Virus record (IMG/VR): IMGVR_UViG_3300010397_000002
Coordinates: 1 to 64,000 of that record
Length of the DNA stretch: 64,000 nucleotides
Origin: a virus
Strand: one strand, 5' to 3'
A program made the position numbers and the translations under genes. Each line of letters opens with the position of its first letter. Position 1 is the stretch's first letter. The notes under the pieces were generated by a model. It searched no databases and was not told the DNA's origin. It worked only from the letters and a program-made list of their open reading frames with translations. Of this stretch, positions 48,427 through 56,648 are shown one piece after another.

Positions 48427-49133
48427 AAGATGCAATTGGCGACCGAATGAAAAACTACTATGAAGATAGAACAAGATTCTCTCTCATTCGCAGATCATAC
48501 ACGATCATACGCATAGATGGCAAAGCATTTCACACCTACACAAAAGGACTGCAAAGACCTTTCGACGATCAGTTAATAAATGATATGGATCAAACCGCAT
48601 GCTTTCTTTGTAAAAACATTCAAGGTGCTAAGTTTGCATTTGTTCAGTCAGATGAGATTTCAATATTATTAACTGACTTTGAGGAATTAACTACTGATGC
48701 TTGGTTTGATGGTAACATTCAAAAAATGGTTAGTGTATCGGCCAGCTTGGCAACTGCAAGGTTTAATGAATTGCGACCTAGCAAACTAGCTTTTTTTGAT
48801 TCACGCGTATTTCAAATTCCAAGTAAAATTGAGGTAGAAAATTATTTCATTTGGCGCCAACAAGATACTGTTAGAAATAGCATTCAATCTACTGCTCAGT
48901 CAGTGTATTCACACAAAGAACTCGAAAATAAAACCACGGATCAGCAACAAGAGATGATCTTTCAGAAGGGTATAAACTGGAATGATTACGAACCAAAATA
49001 TAAAAGAGGGCGAATTATTCTTAAAGAAAATTATTTGAAAGAATATGCTATTAGAAGTCGTTGGATAAGTTCGGAGGCCCCCACATTCACCAAAGACAGG
49101 GAATTTTTATCAACTAAAATTCCTATCTTATGA
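48423..49133 (+). CDS. thg1: tRNA(His) guanylyltransferase-like (Thg1) enzyme
   Basis: A 236-residue enzyme with Thg1 motifs: YTIIRIDGKAFHTYTKGLQR (metal-binding Asp32), then CKNIQGAKFAFVQSDEISIL (Asp77, Glu78), and SVSASLATARFNE. Thg1 proteins add nucleotides in the 3'-5' direction to tRNA 5' ends; bacterial Thg1-like proteins repair truncated tRNAs. In a phage this could restore tRNAs damaged by host defence nucleases. It sits between a small gene and a serine recombinase with overlaps. The family call is firm, the role is inference. Confidence 0.88.
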   Translation: MKDAIGDRMKNYYEDRTRFSLIRRSYTIIRIDGKAFHTYTKGLQRPFDDQLINDMDQTACFLCKNIQGAKFAFVQSDEISILLTDFEELTTDAWFDGNIQKMVSVSASLATARFNELRPSKLAFFDSRVFQIPSKIEVENYFIWRQQDTVRNSIQSTAQSVYSHKELENKTTDQQQEMIFQKGINWNDYEPKYKRGRIILKENYLKEYAIRSRWISSEAPTFTKDREFLSTKIPIL

Positions 49134-49717
49134 TCCGAGGCTACGCCCGCGTTTCCACCCAACACCAAGACCTTGGCCGACAGATCCAAGACCTCAATCA
49201 ATACGGTTGTGAGATCATCTACCAAGAGAAGATTTCAGGCAAACTAAATAAGAGACCTGAGCTTGATAGGATGCTTGAAGAGATGCAAGCGGGTGACGTG
49301 ATTGTCATCCATAAGCTGGACCGACTAGGGCGCTCCCTTCAGCATTTGATTGAGCTTGTGAACACGTTCAAGGACCGAGGCGTTGACTTTATATCGCTCA
49401 AAGATAACTTCAACACCACCACCCCACAGGGCAAACTAATTTTCAATATCATGGGCTCCATCGCAGAGTTTGAGAGAGAGCTAATATTAGAGCGAGTGAA
49501 CAGTGGCATAAAGCACACTAAAATCCATGGCACTAAAACAGGACGGGCACATGGTAGGCCAGACAAAAGCAAGGACCCGAAAACTATTGAGGATGTTGTT
49601 AATTTATATCAATCTGATACAGCGATAACGGTTAAAGAAATTTCGGAAAAGATGAAGATTAGCAGACCAACTGTTTATAAAATTTTGAGGCAAAACACCG
49701 AATTAGTCATTCGTTAA
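49130..49717 (+). CDS. Serine recombinase (resolvase/invertase)
   Basis: A 195-residue enzyme of small resolvase size. The catalytic Ser9 lies in YARVSTQHQDLGRQ; the core continues with VIHKLDRLGRSLQHLIELV and GSIAEFERELILERV; the C-terminal HTH is VKEISEKMKISRPTVYKIL. It could resolve phage dimers, invert a segment or integrate. No clear inverted recombination sites were found beside it. Overlaps the Thg1-like gene by four bases. Confidence 0.88.
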   Translation: MIRGYARVSTQHQDLGRQIQDLNQYGCEIIYQEKISGKLNKRPELDRMLEEMQAGDVIVIHKLDRLGRSLQHLIELVNTFKDRGVDFISLKDNFNTTTPQGKLIFNIMGSIAEFERELILERVNSGIKHTKIHGTKTGRAHGRPDKSKDPKTIEDVVNLYQSDTAITVKEISEKMKISRPTVYKILRQNTELVIR

Positions 49718-49777
49718 ACAAAAACTTTATACCTAATAATCAGGTATTTAACTAATAATTGTTACATAGTGCATTAG

Positions 49778-49802
49778 ATAGTGATATATATTACTATATT
49801 TG
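49778..49802 (+). promoter_or_regulatory. Promoter with 20-bp palindromic element
   Basis: ATAGTGATATATATTACTAT at 49778-49797 and an exact -7 box TATATTTG at 49795-49802, the same 17-base offset as at 44.5 and 61.8 kb. It precedes a small split gene. Confidence 0.7.
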
Positions 49803-49826
49803 AACAAGCAAAACAAAAAACTCTTT

Positions 49827-49924
49827 ATGGAAACACATTGATTTGGAGCCAGGGACCTACGAATTTACGATTCAGAACGCATACAATCCTTTCAAGAAAG
49901 TATTTGAAAGAGTGATTGACTAAA
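49827..49924 (+). pseudogene. Micro-gene split by +1 frame change
   Basis: From ATG at 49827 the frame stops at once (ATG GAA ACA CAT TGA). The +1 frame then reads DLEPGTYEFTIQNAYNPFKK and VFERVID to TAA at 49922-49924. Skipping the T of CAT-TGA gives a 32-residue protein right behind a strong promoter and before a terminator. The pattern NNT-TGA is like the shift site of prfB, but no stimulatory element was identified. Confidence 0.45.
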
Positions 49925-49930
49925 AATACA

Positions 49931-49997
49931 AACTAAGCCCGGGCGCGAGAGTTTTTGAAGAGGGTCTTTTTCTCTCGTTGCCCGCTTAGTTTTTTAT
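49931..49997 (+). terminator. Strong rho-independent terminator
   Basis: AACTAAGC-GGGC-CGAGAG arms (49931-49951 and 49972-49991) form a stem of about 18 pairs with small bulges, followed by TTTTT. It ends the very short transcript from the promoter at 49.8 kb. Confidence 0.75.
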
Positions 49998-50016
49998 CAA
50001 CTAAAATCTAATAATT

Positions 50017-50172
50017 ATGAAAGTAGGCGACATCACCCGCACAGTAATCTCTACCTCTAAAAAACTAAGAGGAGAATCAGAGGTAGTATACAAAACATAC
50101 CTCGGCCAGCACAAAGGCAAGGCTCGGTATAGTTCGAAGACCAAGCATGAGAAGGTTAAAGCGAACTTATAG
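50017..50172 (+). CDS. Small basic protein, unknown (51 aa)
   Basis: MKVGDITRTVISTSKKLRGE with a basic second half (HKGKARYSSKTKHEKVKAN). Preceded by CAACTAAAATCTAATAATT, a variant of the leader box seen upstream. May bind nucleic acid; function unknown. Confidence 0.5.
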   Translation: MKVGDITRTVISTSKKLRGESEVVYKTYLGQHKGKARYSSKTKHEKVKANL

Positions 50173-50196
50173 TATTCTCATTAAATCGATAAATGA

Positions 50197-50448
50197 ATGC
50201 AAAAGACATCTTGGTTAGAATTCTATAATGAAATGATTGTGTTGGATGAAATGCCATATAATGGTATTTGTCCAAACCTATGGAAAAATTATTCACACGA
50301 AATGGAGACTGATCTGATACTTTATATGAAACCGGAAGATACTAGTTACTTTAACTATTGGGCTGACCCTGAATCTAACAAAAAAGAATTCTCGCCTCAG
50401 CGTCAAAACATAGTACTATTAATGGCGGCACTAAATAATGAATTATGA
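50197..50448 (+). CDS. Small acidic protein, unknown (83 aa)
   Basis: A protein with WLEFYNEMIVLDEMPYNGIC and a Tyr/Trp-rich acidic middle. It ends by overlapping the next micro-gene. Function unknown. Confidence 0.5.
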   Translation: MQKTSWLEFYNEMIVLDEMPYNGICPNLWKNYSHEMETDLILYMKPEDTSYFNYWADPESNKKEFSPQRQNIVLLMAALNNEL

Positions 50449-50582
50449 AACACAACATAATCAAAACCGATTCCATACACATTGCTCTTGACTTGATGCA
50501 AAGCGCAGAGGTTAATCTGTCTGTACATTGGAGTTGGAGATATTTTAAATTCATCTATCACATTGAGTTTCTGGCAGCTTAA
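50445..50582 (+). CDS. Micro-protein, unknown (45 aa)
   Basis: MKHNIIKTDSIHIALDLMQS, then VHWSWRYFKFIYHIEFLAA. The ATG overlaps the upstream stop (ATGA). Function unknown. Confidence 0.45.
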   Translation: MKHNIIKTDSIHIALDLMQSAEVNLSVHWSWRYFKFIYHIEFLAA

Positions 50583-50592
50583 ATATTTCATT

Positions 50593-51015
50593 ATGAAATT
50601 TAAAACTTTTATTAAAGAAACAATGCACTTAAGACGTAGTATGTCGGGTGTTTCCCTTGATTTTGGATGGGGTAATGGATATGTATGTATTCCGAACTGG
50701 CATCCATTTTATGGGCTTGGTTATGATGATATTCACGATATCGCAGAAATAAGCATAAATGGAGGGCTAACATTTTCATCTCACGCAAAAGATATTGCAA
50801 ATTGGCCAGAACTTCCTAAAGATTGTACAGATCATTGGGTCATTGGATTTGATACTGCACATTATCGTGATACCCTTTTGGAATGGCCAATTAATGCTGT
50901 GCAGTTAGCTGCGGATAATTTAGCATTGCAGATATCTTCTTTAAACATCATTGTTTTGTGGTACAGAAGAATCAAGTTGTTGTTTTTAAAATGGATACAT
51001 AATAAAACCGCATGA
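50593..51015 (+). CDS. Protein with aromatic beta-core, unknown (140 aa)
   Basis: The start MKFKTFIKETMHLRRSMSGV (ATG 50593) is preferred to an upstream TTG. The core LDFGWGNGYVCIPNWHPFYG and ITFS-like strands with WVIGFDTAHYRDT suggest a compact beta protein; a basic C-terminal helix follows (WYRRIKLLFLKWIHNK). Similar proteins with a conserved G-W-G-N-G-Y-V pattern occur in Bacteroidetes phages. Function unknown. Confidence 0.55.
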   Translation: MKFKTFIKETMHLRRSMSGVSLDFGWGNGYVCIPNWHPFYGLGYDDIHDIAEISINGGLTFSSHAKDIANWPELPKDCTDHWVIGFDTAHYRDTLLEWPINAVQLAADNLALQISSLNIIVLWYRRIKLLFLKWIHNKTA

Positions 51016-51239
51016 AAGCACAAACAATCATAACCGTTTTCTCTTGCGTCATTCTCCTTCTGATAGGATTCTTTATAGGCTTTGCCTGGGGTTCATATTC
51101 AAATTATCATCTGGTAGTAGAGCCAGATAAAGGTAGAACAGGATACACTGTGATTGATCATGATAGTGTGGAGTGGAGCGATGGGAAAAGAGAGAAGTAT
51201 AATTGGCATGTGCATACAAGGAAACATAAAGCAAAATAA
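51012..51239 (+). CDS. Single-TM protein (75 aa)
   Basis: One hydrophobic helix (residues 5-27, IITVFSCVILLLIGFFIGFA) followed by a basic soluble part with His/Trp. Topology suggests an inner-membrane protein with a periplasmic or cytoplasmic tail. Function unknown. Confidence 0.55.
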   Translation: MKAQTIITVFSCVILLLIGFFIGFAWGSYSNYHLVVEPDKGRTGYTVIDHDSVEWSDGKREKYNWHVHTRKHKAK

Positions 51240-51242
51240 ATT

Positions 51243-52181
51243 ATGAAAAAATTCAAATATCCTCTTGCTATTGAAGGCACAAAAGAACAGTTAGCCAATC
51301 TGGAACCATTGTTAATTTCTTTAGGATACATGATGGTAAATGAATGTAGGCAATATAAACATTCTTCTCCGTGGCTATTAACACGTTTTGGCGTACACCG
51401 TTACCACATAGGATATAATCAAACCCGAGCAAATCATTTAGTAGTCAATGCCTCCAATCCAGACCTTGTATTAGCATTGGCGGCAATGGTTGATGATGGT
51501 GAATTTTATGAAGGTGAGATTGTAAAATATATTGGTAATGATCATAGATGGTGTACGGCTGTTAGTGGAGGACAAGGGAATACATTCATAGTTGATAAAC
51601 AAACAGGCAGAAAGGAATATCTATATGTTAAACCACCTCCAAATGCGATTTGCAATACACCAAATACTTATATTCATCATTTCTGCAAGGCAACAAAAGA
51701 AGAAATTATACAACATTTCACTAAACATACTGATCCCACGGAAAAGAAAATTATTGGATATAAAGTCGTAACAAATATTTTACGATGGGATTACGGAACT
51801 GTCCTAGTAAAACAAAGTACAGGACAATGGGCACCTGAAGGAGCTAGGCCGGGACAAGAATGCGTTAGCAATAATCATTTATTACTTGAAAAAGATCTCT
51901 TTGATCCTGTGTACGAAGAAGAAATAAAGATTATAACTCTCCGTTGTGAAGGAGGAACATTTGAGATTGAGGTGAGTAAGAAAGGGATTTATTATAAACC
52001 GGAGGATGTTTACTTAAGTCTCATTCTATTGAGAAAAGCTATTGATAATAAAATTATGGTTAGTTCTACCAATAAAGACTATTCATTTGTGCCATCACAT
52101 ATAAACTCCGGTTGCAAAAAATCGGTTCCGGTATGTGATTGGGTTAAAGTTCTTGACGCTTACGATGATATAAGCAAATGA
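51243..52181 (+). CDS. Early/middle protein, unknown (312 aa)
   Basis: The largest unknown of this region. It has alpha/beta N-terminal sequence (YPLAIEGTKEQLANLEPLLI), a middle with YEGEIVKYIGNDHRWCTAVS resembling a small barrel, and HFCKATKEEIIQHF. I recall similar phage proteins with repeats of the type YxVVxxxxxW and KATxEEI, but no function. Overlaps the next gene by four bases. Confidence 0.5.
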   Translation: MKKFKYPLAIEGTKEQLANLEPLLISLGYMMVNECRQYKHSSPWLLTRFGVHRYHIGYNQTRANHLVVNASNPDLVLALAAMVDDGEFYEGEIVKYIGNDHRWCTAVSGGQGNTFIVDKQTGRKEYLYVKPPPNAICNTPNTYIHHFCKATKEEIIQHFTKHTDPTEKKIIGYKVVTNILRWDYGTVLVKQSTGQWAPEGARPGQECVSNNHLLLEKDLFDPVYEEEIKIITLRCEGGTFEIEVSKKGIYYKPEDVYLSLILLRKAIDNKIMVSSTNKDYSFVPSHINSGCKKSVPVCDWVKVLDAYDDISK

Positions 52182-52507
52182 TCAAACTCCCATCTCTATA
52201 CGCCCTAAAAAAACAACCTCCAACACAAGACATTGTGTATGTCAAAACGGTTAATAAACTTTACCGGTACATTGATGGTGAATGGATTGAGAGAGCATAT
52301 TATACCAATGCTGAGTGTGCGGATATACTAGGGATTAAAGTTGATCGGATGAACCGCATATTCAATAGACTTGGTGTGAATAAGAAATTATACAAGACCG
52401 TAAACTTAAATTACGAACAACTTATTTTGCTTGTGAAGATTTTGAAAATGAAGAAAGAAAATCCTCAGTTGAGGTATAAGGATATAAAACTAAAAATGAA
52501 GTTATAA
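52178..52507 (+). CDS. MerR-like HTH protein candidate
   Basis: A 109-residue protein with YYTNAECADILGIKVDRMNR, a MerR/excisionase-type helix-turn-helix pattern, followed by a second helical unit ending RYKDIKLKMKL. It may be an excisionase-like or regulatory DNA-binding protein. Coupled to the gene before it. Confidence 0.5.
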   Translation: MIKLPSLYALKKQPPTQDIVYVKTVNKLYRYIDGEWIERAYYTNAECADILGIKVDRMNRIFNRLGVNKKLYKTVNLNYEQLILLVKILKMKKENPQLRYKDIKLKMKL

Positions 52508-52509
52508 AT

Positions 52510-52935
52510 ATGTTCAACACGACCCACATCCATAATACAAAAGACAGACTAGTTCCTTATGAAAAGACAGTTACTGTTACTGAACATCGGGCGCCAACTG
52601 ATCATTCTGTAGAATTACTGAATGAATTCACTGAGAAGGCGAAGCAAAACATTATTGATACAATTCATATTAAGAACAACGTTATAGAATGCGTTGTTGT
52701 GTATTACTCAGATGATCTTTTGAAGGATAGAATTAATTTCTGGCTTAGATTCAAACTCAACGATAAAGAATATAAGTTAAATGGCGATATCGAAAAAACT
52801 GAATTAATGGAAGTTCACTCTGCGCATGGACTCAGAGTTCAAAAAGTTTTTGATCTTTTAGTAAAAAAGTATTCAGAGATAATAGCTATTGAAATACTCA
52901 AACAAACTCCACAATCACATCAAATATTCTCATGA
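52510..52935 (+). CDS. Small protein, unknown (141 aa)
   Basis: A protein with alpha/beta pattern (NNVIECVVVYYSDDLLKDRI, FWLRFKLNDKEYKLNGDIEK) directly upstream of gmhA and overlapping it by four bases. Function unknown. Confidence 0.5.
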   Translation: MFNTTHIHNTKDRLVPYEKTVTVTEHRAPTDHSVELLNEFTEKAKQNIIDTIHIKNNVIECVVVYYSDDLLKDRINFWLRFKLNDKEYKLNGDIEKTELMEVHSAHGLRVQKVFDLLVKKYSEIIAIEILKQTPQSHQIFS

Positions 52936-53510
52936 AAGACATCATCAAACAAGAACTCCAACAAGCCAGCGATGTGCTGAATAAATTCATGGCCGATGAA
53001 GTGAATATTCAAACCATTTGGAATGCCGCTGATGTTATGCGTCATGCTATCAAGTATGGAAAAAAAGTTATTTCATGTGGTAACGGAGGTTCTATGGCTG
53101 ATGCTATGCATTTCGCAAGTGAACTAACTGGCAGGTATCGACATACAAGACGACCATTTAAAGCAATGGCAATTAGCGATCCTTGCTACATTAGCTGCGT
53201 TGCAAATGACTTTGGGTATGAAAATATATTCCACAGATGGATTATGGCATTTGGCGAGCCAGGTGATGTTTTACTCGCCATTAGCACAAGTGGTCAATCA
53301 GAGAATATAATTAAGGCTATTCATGCTGCTCACGATAAGGATATGCATATAGTTTTCCTCACTGGTAAAGAAGGAGGATCAGTTAGGCCAATATTAGATA
53401 TTAATGATATTGAGATAAATGTAGACCATATTGGATATGCTGATCGCATCCAAGAATGTCATATCAAAATCATCCACATTTTAGTTCATTTAATCGAGCA
53501 AGGAATATGA
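52932..53510 (+). CDS. gmhA: Sedoheptulose-7-phosphate isomerase
   Basis: A 192-residue SIS-domain enzyme that matches GmhA along its length: SCGNGGSMADAMHFASELTG with His60 and Glu64, SGQSENIIKAIHAAH, and ADRIQECHIKIIHILVHL with Gln174 and His182 as the remaining metal ligands. The spacing agrees with the Zn site of E. coli GmhA. It converts sedoheptulose 7-phosphate to D-glycero-D-manno-heptose 7-phosphate, the first step to ADP-heptose. It lies alone on the plus strand, 25 kb from the other pathway genes. Confidence 0.88.
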   Translation: MKDIIKQELQQASDVLNKFMADEVNIQTIWNAADVMRHAIKYGKKVISCGNGGSMADAMHFASELTGRYRHTRRPFKAMAISDPCYISCVANDFGYENIFHRWIMAFGEPGDVLLAISTSGQSENIIKAIHAAHDKDMHIVFLTGKEGGSVRPILDINDIEINVDHIGYADRIQECHIKIIHILVHLIEQGI

Positions 53511-53755
53511 CAAACCATGACTTTAAACTCTTATCGAAACAGAACCAAATCCATCTCACCGTATTTGATGCAACTTATTTATGCTCCAGAGAAGTGAATG
53601 GATGTAGCGTATGCCTTTATTATTACGAAGGATTGTTCATCGAGGTATATCACATTAATTCAGAGCACGTAGATGTGATGCTTAACTCTTTTACAGGAAG
53701 CGTTCCTCTTGATTATTATTTGGATAGTATTGATTTGGAATTTTTAATGGATTAA
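53507..53755 (+). CDS. Small protein, unknown (82 aa)
   Basis: The start MTNHDFKLLSKQNQIHLTVF at 53507 overlaps the gmhA stop (ATGA) and is preferred over an upstream in-frame start inside gmhA. It has three Cys and a Tyr pair (VCLYYYEGLF). Function unknown. Confidence 0.55.
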   Translation: MTNHDFKLLSKQNQIHLTVFDATYLCSREVNGCSVCLYYYEGLFIEVYHINSEHVDVMLNSFTGSVPLDYYLDSIDLEFLMD

Positions 53756-53761
53756 ATCCTT

Positions 53762-54037
53762 ATGAGGCACGAAGATTACAAATTAATTCCGTTTAATGAT
53801 ATATCGGACGATGCGCGTAAAATTGCCGTGGATTGGTTTGAATATAAGCCAATGGGTTTTGATCTACACAATAGGCATAAACTTGCAAGTGATATTATGA
53901 ACTACTCAAATGTTCAGCTTGCAGAATATAAGACGAAACTTAAAAAAGCAATATCTAATTCAATTGATGGGACACTAGAAGCAAACACATTTTATCTACA
54001 CAAAGATTTTATTGAAACAATTATTGATGCCTTATGA
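53762..54037 (+). CDS. Small protein, unknown (91 aa)
   Basis: A helical, charged protein (MRHEDYKLIPFNDISDDARK, YSNVQLAEYKTKLKKAISN). It overlaps the next start. Function unknown. Confidence 0.5.
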   Translation: MRHEDYKLIPFNDISDDARKIAVDWFEYKPMGFDLHNRHKLASDIMNYSNVQLAEYKTKLKKAISNSIDGTLEANTFYLHKDFIETIIDAL

Positions 54038-54336
54038 AAAAACGATTCCATGACGGTGAAGAGGTTGTGTGCGTTGACAGAAATATGTTTCCGAACTCAA
54101 TTACTGGTATGTATGCGCCAGACTTATCGTATAAAGGAAAGTATATTATAGATCAATATGATAACTTCCGTGATGGTCATTGGTGGCTAAAAATAATAGG
54201 TATTCAAGATGGCGCTGTGTATTCAGAAAATAGTTTTTGTAAACTTACTGAAGCTACCGAACGATTTGAATCGCATATAAGAGAAGACTTATTTGTGCAA
54301 CACATGAAAACTTTACGCTATGAAAAGACAAGATAG
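54034..54336 (+). CDS. Small beta-rich protein, unknown (100 aa)
   Basis: A protein starting KKRFHDGEEVVCVDRN with strands GKYIIDQYDNFRDGHWWLKI, resembling a small SH3-like barrel, then a helix. Overlaps the next micro-gene. Function unknown. Confidence 0.5.
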   Translation: MKKRFHDGEEVVCVDRNMFPNSITGMYAPDLSYKGKYIIDQYDNFRDGHWWLKIIGIQDGAVYSENSFCKLTEATERFESHIREDLFVQHMKTLRYEKTR

Positions 54337-54448
54337 ATACTACGCAAAGAAAATGTTACAAAGACATGCTGGATGTAGAACAACTATGATTATTTTATTC
54401 GTATTAATAATGATGGCTATCGTTTCTTTTATTTGCAGTGTTGTTTAG
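54320..54448 (+). CDS. Single-TM micro-protein (42 aa)
   Basis: A basic N-terminus (MKRQDRYYAKKMLQRHAG) and a hydrophobic helix (MIILFVLIMMAIVSFICSVV). It overlaps the upstream gene by 17 bases and converges with the glycosyltransferase gene over 20 bases. Topology as a small inner-membrane protein. Confidence 0.45.
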   Translation: MKRQDRYYAKKMLQRHAGCRTTMIILFVLIMMAIVSFICSVV

Positions 54449-55349
54449 CCCATTGCCACCAAATAAGATTAGCCGTTTCAGTTACGGAAGCACGTATTAT
54501 ATTTTCATTTAAATTTCCTGTTCTGATTAAGAAGTCACAAGCAAGCTGTTCATCAGATGATTTAAAAGGATCAACCTCTCTTTCACTTGCCCATTGTTGA
54601 ATGAACTTAGGTAGCTTCTCTTGGATTGGTTCTACATCTGCTGGTGAGAATCCAAATTTCCAGCAATCAAAGCCATCAACACAATCATGTATTCTTTTGT
54701 CGGCTTCACCGAATAGGAATATGTCTTCTTGGATGTGTTTAATTTTTACGAGGTGTTTGTGTTTGTCGCGGACGAAGCCGGTATGATAAATACGGATATC
54801 ATTTAAAAAATCAGGCGAAGCTGATGGCATAAGTCCTAAGCTTTCAGCATCTCCTACACACCTGTATTTAGTTTTAGCAAGACGAATGACGTGTGTGCTT
54901 ACTGGTTTCCTTTCATTTGATACGTTAAGCACAGTATAGGAACTCGCCCAGCAATTCAATCTATGGCAAAAGAATGACTCCTCATCAGTTTCAATTGCTT
55001 GTCGTATGGCATTGGCGCAAGACTCATGAACGCACTCGTCTGATTGAACGTATAGGTTATAATCGGATGTTAAATTATCGATAGCTTTATTCGAGAAGTA
55101 AGAAAGCTTTTCTCTCCCTTGTTGTGAGGCCCATTCTTCTTCACTTATTGGATAAAGAAATATAGGCTTTAATGGAGATGGTAATGATCTTATCCAATTA
55201 TAAACTTCTTCGTTAGTTCCATCCGTACCCCCATAAGCAATGGATATCTGATCACATAGTTCGTAAATACAATTGAATGTTTCTATAAAGCTATAGTCTT
55301 GAGATATCCCATTATAAACGAAGCTGCTTCCACCTAAAGTTATGGCCAT
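54429..55349 (-). CDS. Glycosyltransferase, GT2-like
   Basis: A 306-residue protein with a Rossmann-like N-half (ISIAYGGTDGTNEEVYNWIR) and SNKAIDNLTSDYNLYVQSDE, where the D-E pair is at the position of a GT-A metal site. His and Trp in the middle (FCHRLNCWASSYTVLN) follow. The pattern fits GT2-type enzymes that act on lipid or protein glycans. It closes a 7-kb block with two further glycosyltransferases and methyltransferases. The donor is unknown. Confidence 0.55.
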   Translation of the reverse strand: MAITLGGSSFVYNGISQDYSFIETFNCIYELCDQISIAYGGTDGTNEEVYNWIRSLPSPLKPIFLYPISEEEWASQQGREKLSYFSNKAIDNLTSDYNLYVQSDECVHESCANAIRQAIETDEESFFCHRLNCWASSYTVLNVSNERKPVSTHVIRLAKTKYRCVGDAESLGLMPSASPDFLNDIRIYHTGFVRDKHKHLVKIKHIQEDIFLFGEADKRIHDCVDGFDCWKFGFSPADVEPIQEKLPKFIQQWASEREVDPFKSSDEQLACDFLIRTGNLNENIIRASVTETANLIWWQWAKQHCK

Positions 55350-55351
55350 AA

Positions 55352-55858
55352 TTACAATTGATTTATATTAGCAAATTCCCCATGATGCATAAGAGCCAAT
55401 TCATTATATTTTTTGGCAACATCTATAGCTGTTTCAAAATATCCTGCATGAATATGGATACGATTAACCTTAATTTGACATTGAAATTTTCTCTTATCAG
55501 GTCTCCATGAAACGCCTTTATATCCACTTTTATTCCATTTTTTCTTAGGCATATTATACATATTTTGAGAACCGTTTACGATTCTTAAATTCTGCCTAGT
55601 ATTATTTAATCCATTCATGTCTTTATGATCGATAGATTGAGAGGGGAATCCCATTATTAATCTATGCATTCTAAATTTTTTAGTATTTTTTCTACCACCA
55701 ATCTGAGTGGAGGCATATTTAATTGTTACTTCACCGCTATATCTTGATTTATAACAACTTAAAGTCCAAGTATACCCAGAAACCAATTCGTAATCTTCAT
55801 CATCAACCATCACCTCATGCCTCCCATACTTAGGAGAATTAATTACAATCACTTTCAT
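55352..55858 (-). CDS. HNH-AP2 homing endonuclease
   Basis: A 168-residue free-standing endonuclease with MHRLIMGFPSQSIDHKDMNG, NLRIVNGSQNMYNMPKKK, and an AP2 domain GYKGVSWRPDKRKFQCQIKV, ending in NELALMHHGEFANINQL. The same domain order and end motif (KYHGEFA) as in the gene at 32387 show they are paralogues. It is inserted in the glycosylation block. Confidence 0.85.
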   Translation of the reverse strand: MKVIVINSPKYGRHEVMVDDEDYELVSGYTWTLSCYKSRYSGEVTIKYASTQIGGRKNTKKFRMHRLIMGFPSQSIDHKDMNGLNNTRQNLRIVNGSQNMYNMPKKKWNKSGYKGVSWRPDKRKFQCQIKVNRIHIHAGYFETAIDVAKKYNELALMHHGEFANINQL

Positions 55859-56463
55859 GCCGCAGTATTTTTATAAAGGGCTATATTGCCCATAGTCTTC
55901 ACCTCTTCAAGCTGCGGATGCTTAGCAATGGCCGGTAATACACCGGGCCCAAACTGACTAAGAATATCATCAAAAGCGAACCACTTAATTTTCAGATCAA
56001 GCGCAAGTTTAATGTCGGCCATGACGTGGTGTTCGAGATGGCCCCCATCGATAAACGCGAGGTCATACTTACGATAACACACATCTGGAAATACCTGAGC
56101 GCTGTCTTTTATAACAACATGAATCCGAGTATTGAATTGTTCGAACAATAATTCAGCGGCCCGCATCGTTTCTGCCTTATCACTTATATCAACAGATACA
56201 AGTGTAGCATCAGTCAAATTAAGCCAAATAGATGCCGAGTACCCGAGGTTAAAACCAATTTCTAGAATTGACTTAGGTTTCACAATATCGACAATCTCCC
56301 GAAAGCATCTCACAGAGTGAGGTCCAACACCCCAAGGTATTCTTTCACCTTTAGCATCAAATCCAGTTCCACTAAATCCTTCTACACCAGGTAATCCAGC
56401 GGTGCATTTATGGAAGAAGGCAATATCCTCATTAGAGGCGTACATTAATTCTTGTTCGGTCAT
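55855..56463 (-). CDS. Class I SAM methyltransferase (Methyltransf_24-like)
   Basis: A 202-residue enzyme: motif I KSILEIGFNLGYSASIWL, acidic loop SVDISDKAE, and KYDLAFIDGGHLEHHVMADI as motif IV with Asp and His-rich metal-like residues. The family methylates sugars or small molecules; the neighbouring glycosyltransferases suggest a sugar. Overlaps the next gene by four bases. Confidence 0.7.
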   Translation of the reverse strand: MTEQELMYASNEDIAFFHKCTAGLPGVEGFSGTGFDAKGERIPWGVGPHSVRCFREIVDIVKPKSILEIGFNLGYSASIWLNLTDATLVSVDISDKAETMRAAELLFEQFNTRIHVVIKDSAQVFPDVCYRKYDLAFIDGGHLEHHVMADIKLALDLKIKWFAFDDILSQFGPGVLPAIAKHPQLEEVKTMGNIALYKNTAA

Positions 56464-56648
56464 TTTGAAAGTCTTATTAAGTTTTTTCTTAGTATTTGTA
56501 ATGTGGCAACATGGCCATCTCTTTGAATAAAATGTTCTGGAATAGGATTTTTACGCCACTTTCTATCAAATAAATACAGAGCACCTTTCTGAAAGGCAAT
56601 GCGCTTTTTCGTTTCCGCTATTTTTCTTTTGATGTAATTACAAGTCAT
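56460..56648 (-). CDS. Small basic protein, unknown (62 aa)
   Basis: A highly basic helical protein (NYIKRKIAETKKRIAFQKGA, KWRKNPIPEHF) between two methyltransferases, coupled to both by overlaps. Function unknown. Confidence 0.5.
   Translation of the reverse strand: MTCNYIKRKIAETKKRIAFQKGALYLFDRKWRKNPIPEHFIQRDGHVATLQILRKNLIRLSK

Noticed and set aside
49130-50000. Invertible segment controlled by the serine recombinase
   Set aside because: I found no pair of inverted recombination sites flanking fibre or other genes; the inverted repeat at 49931-49991 is a terminator.
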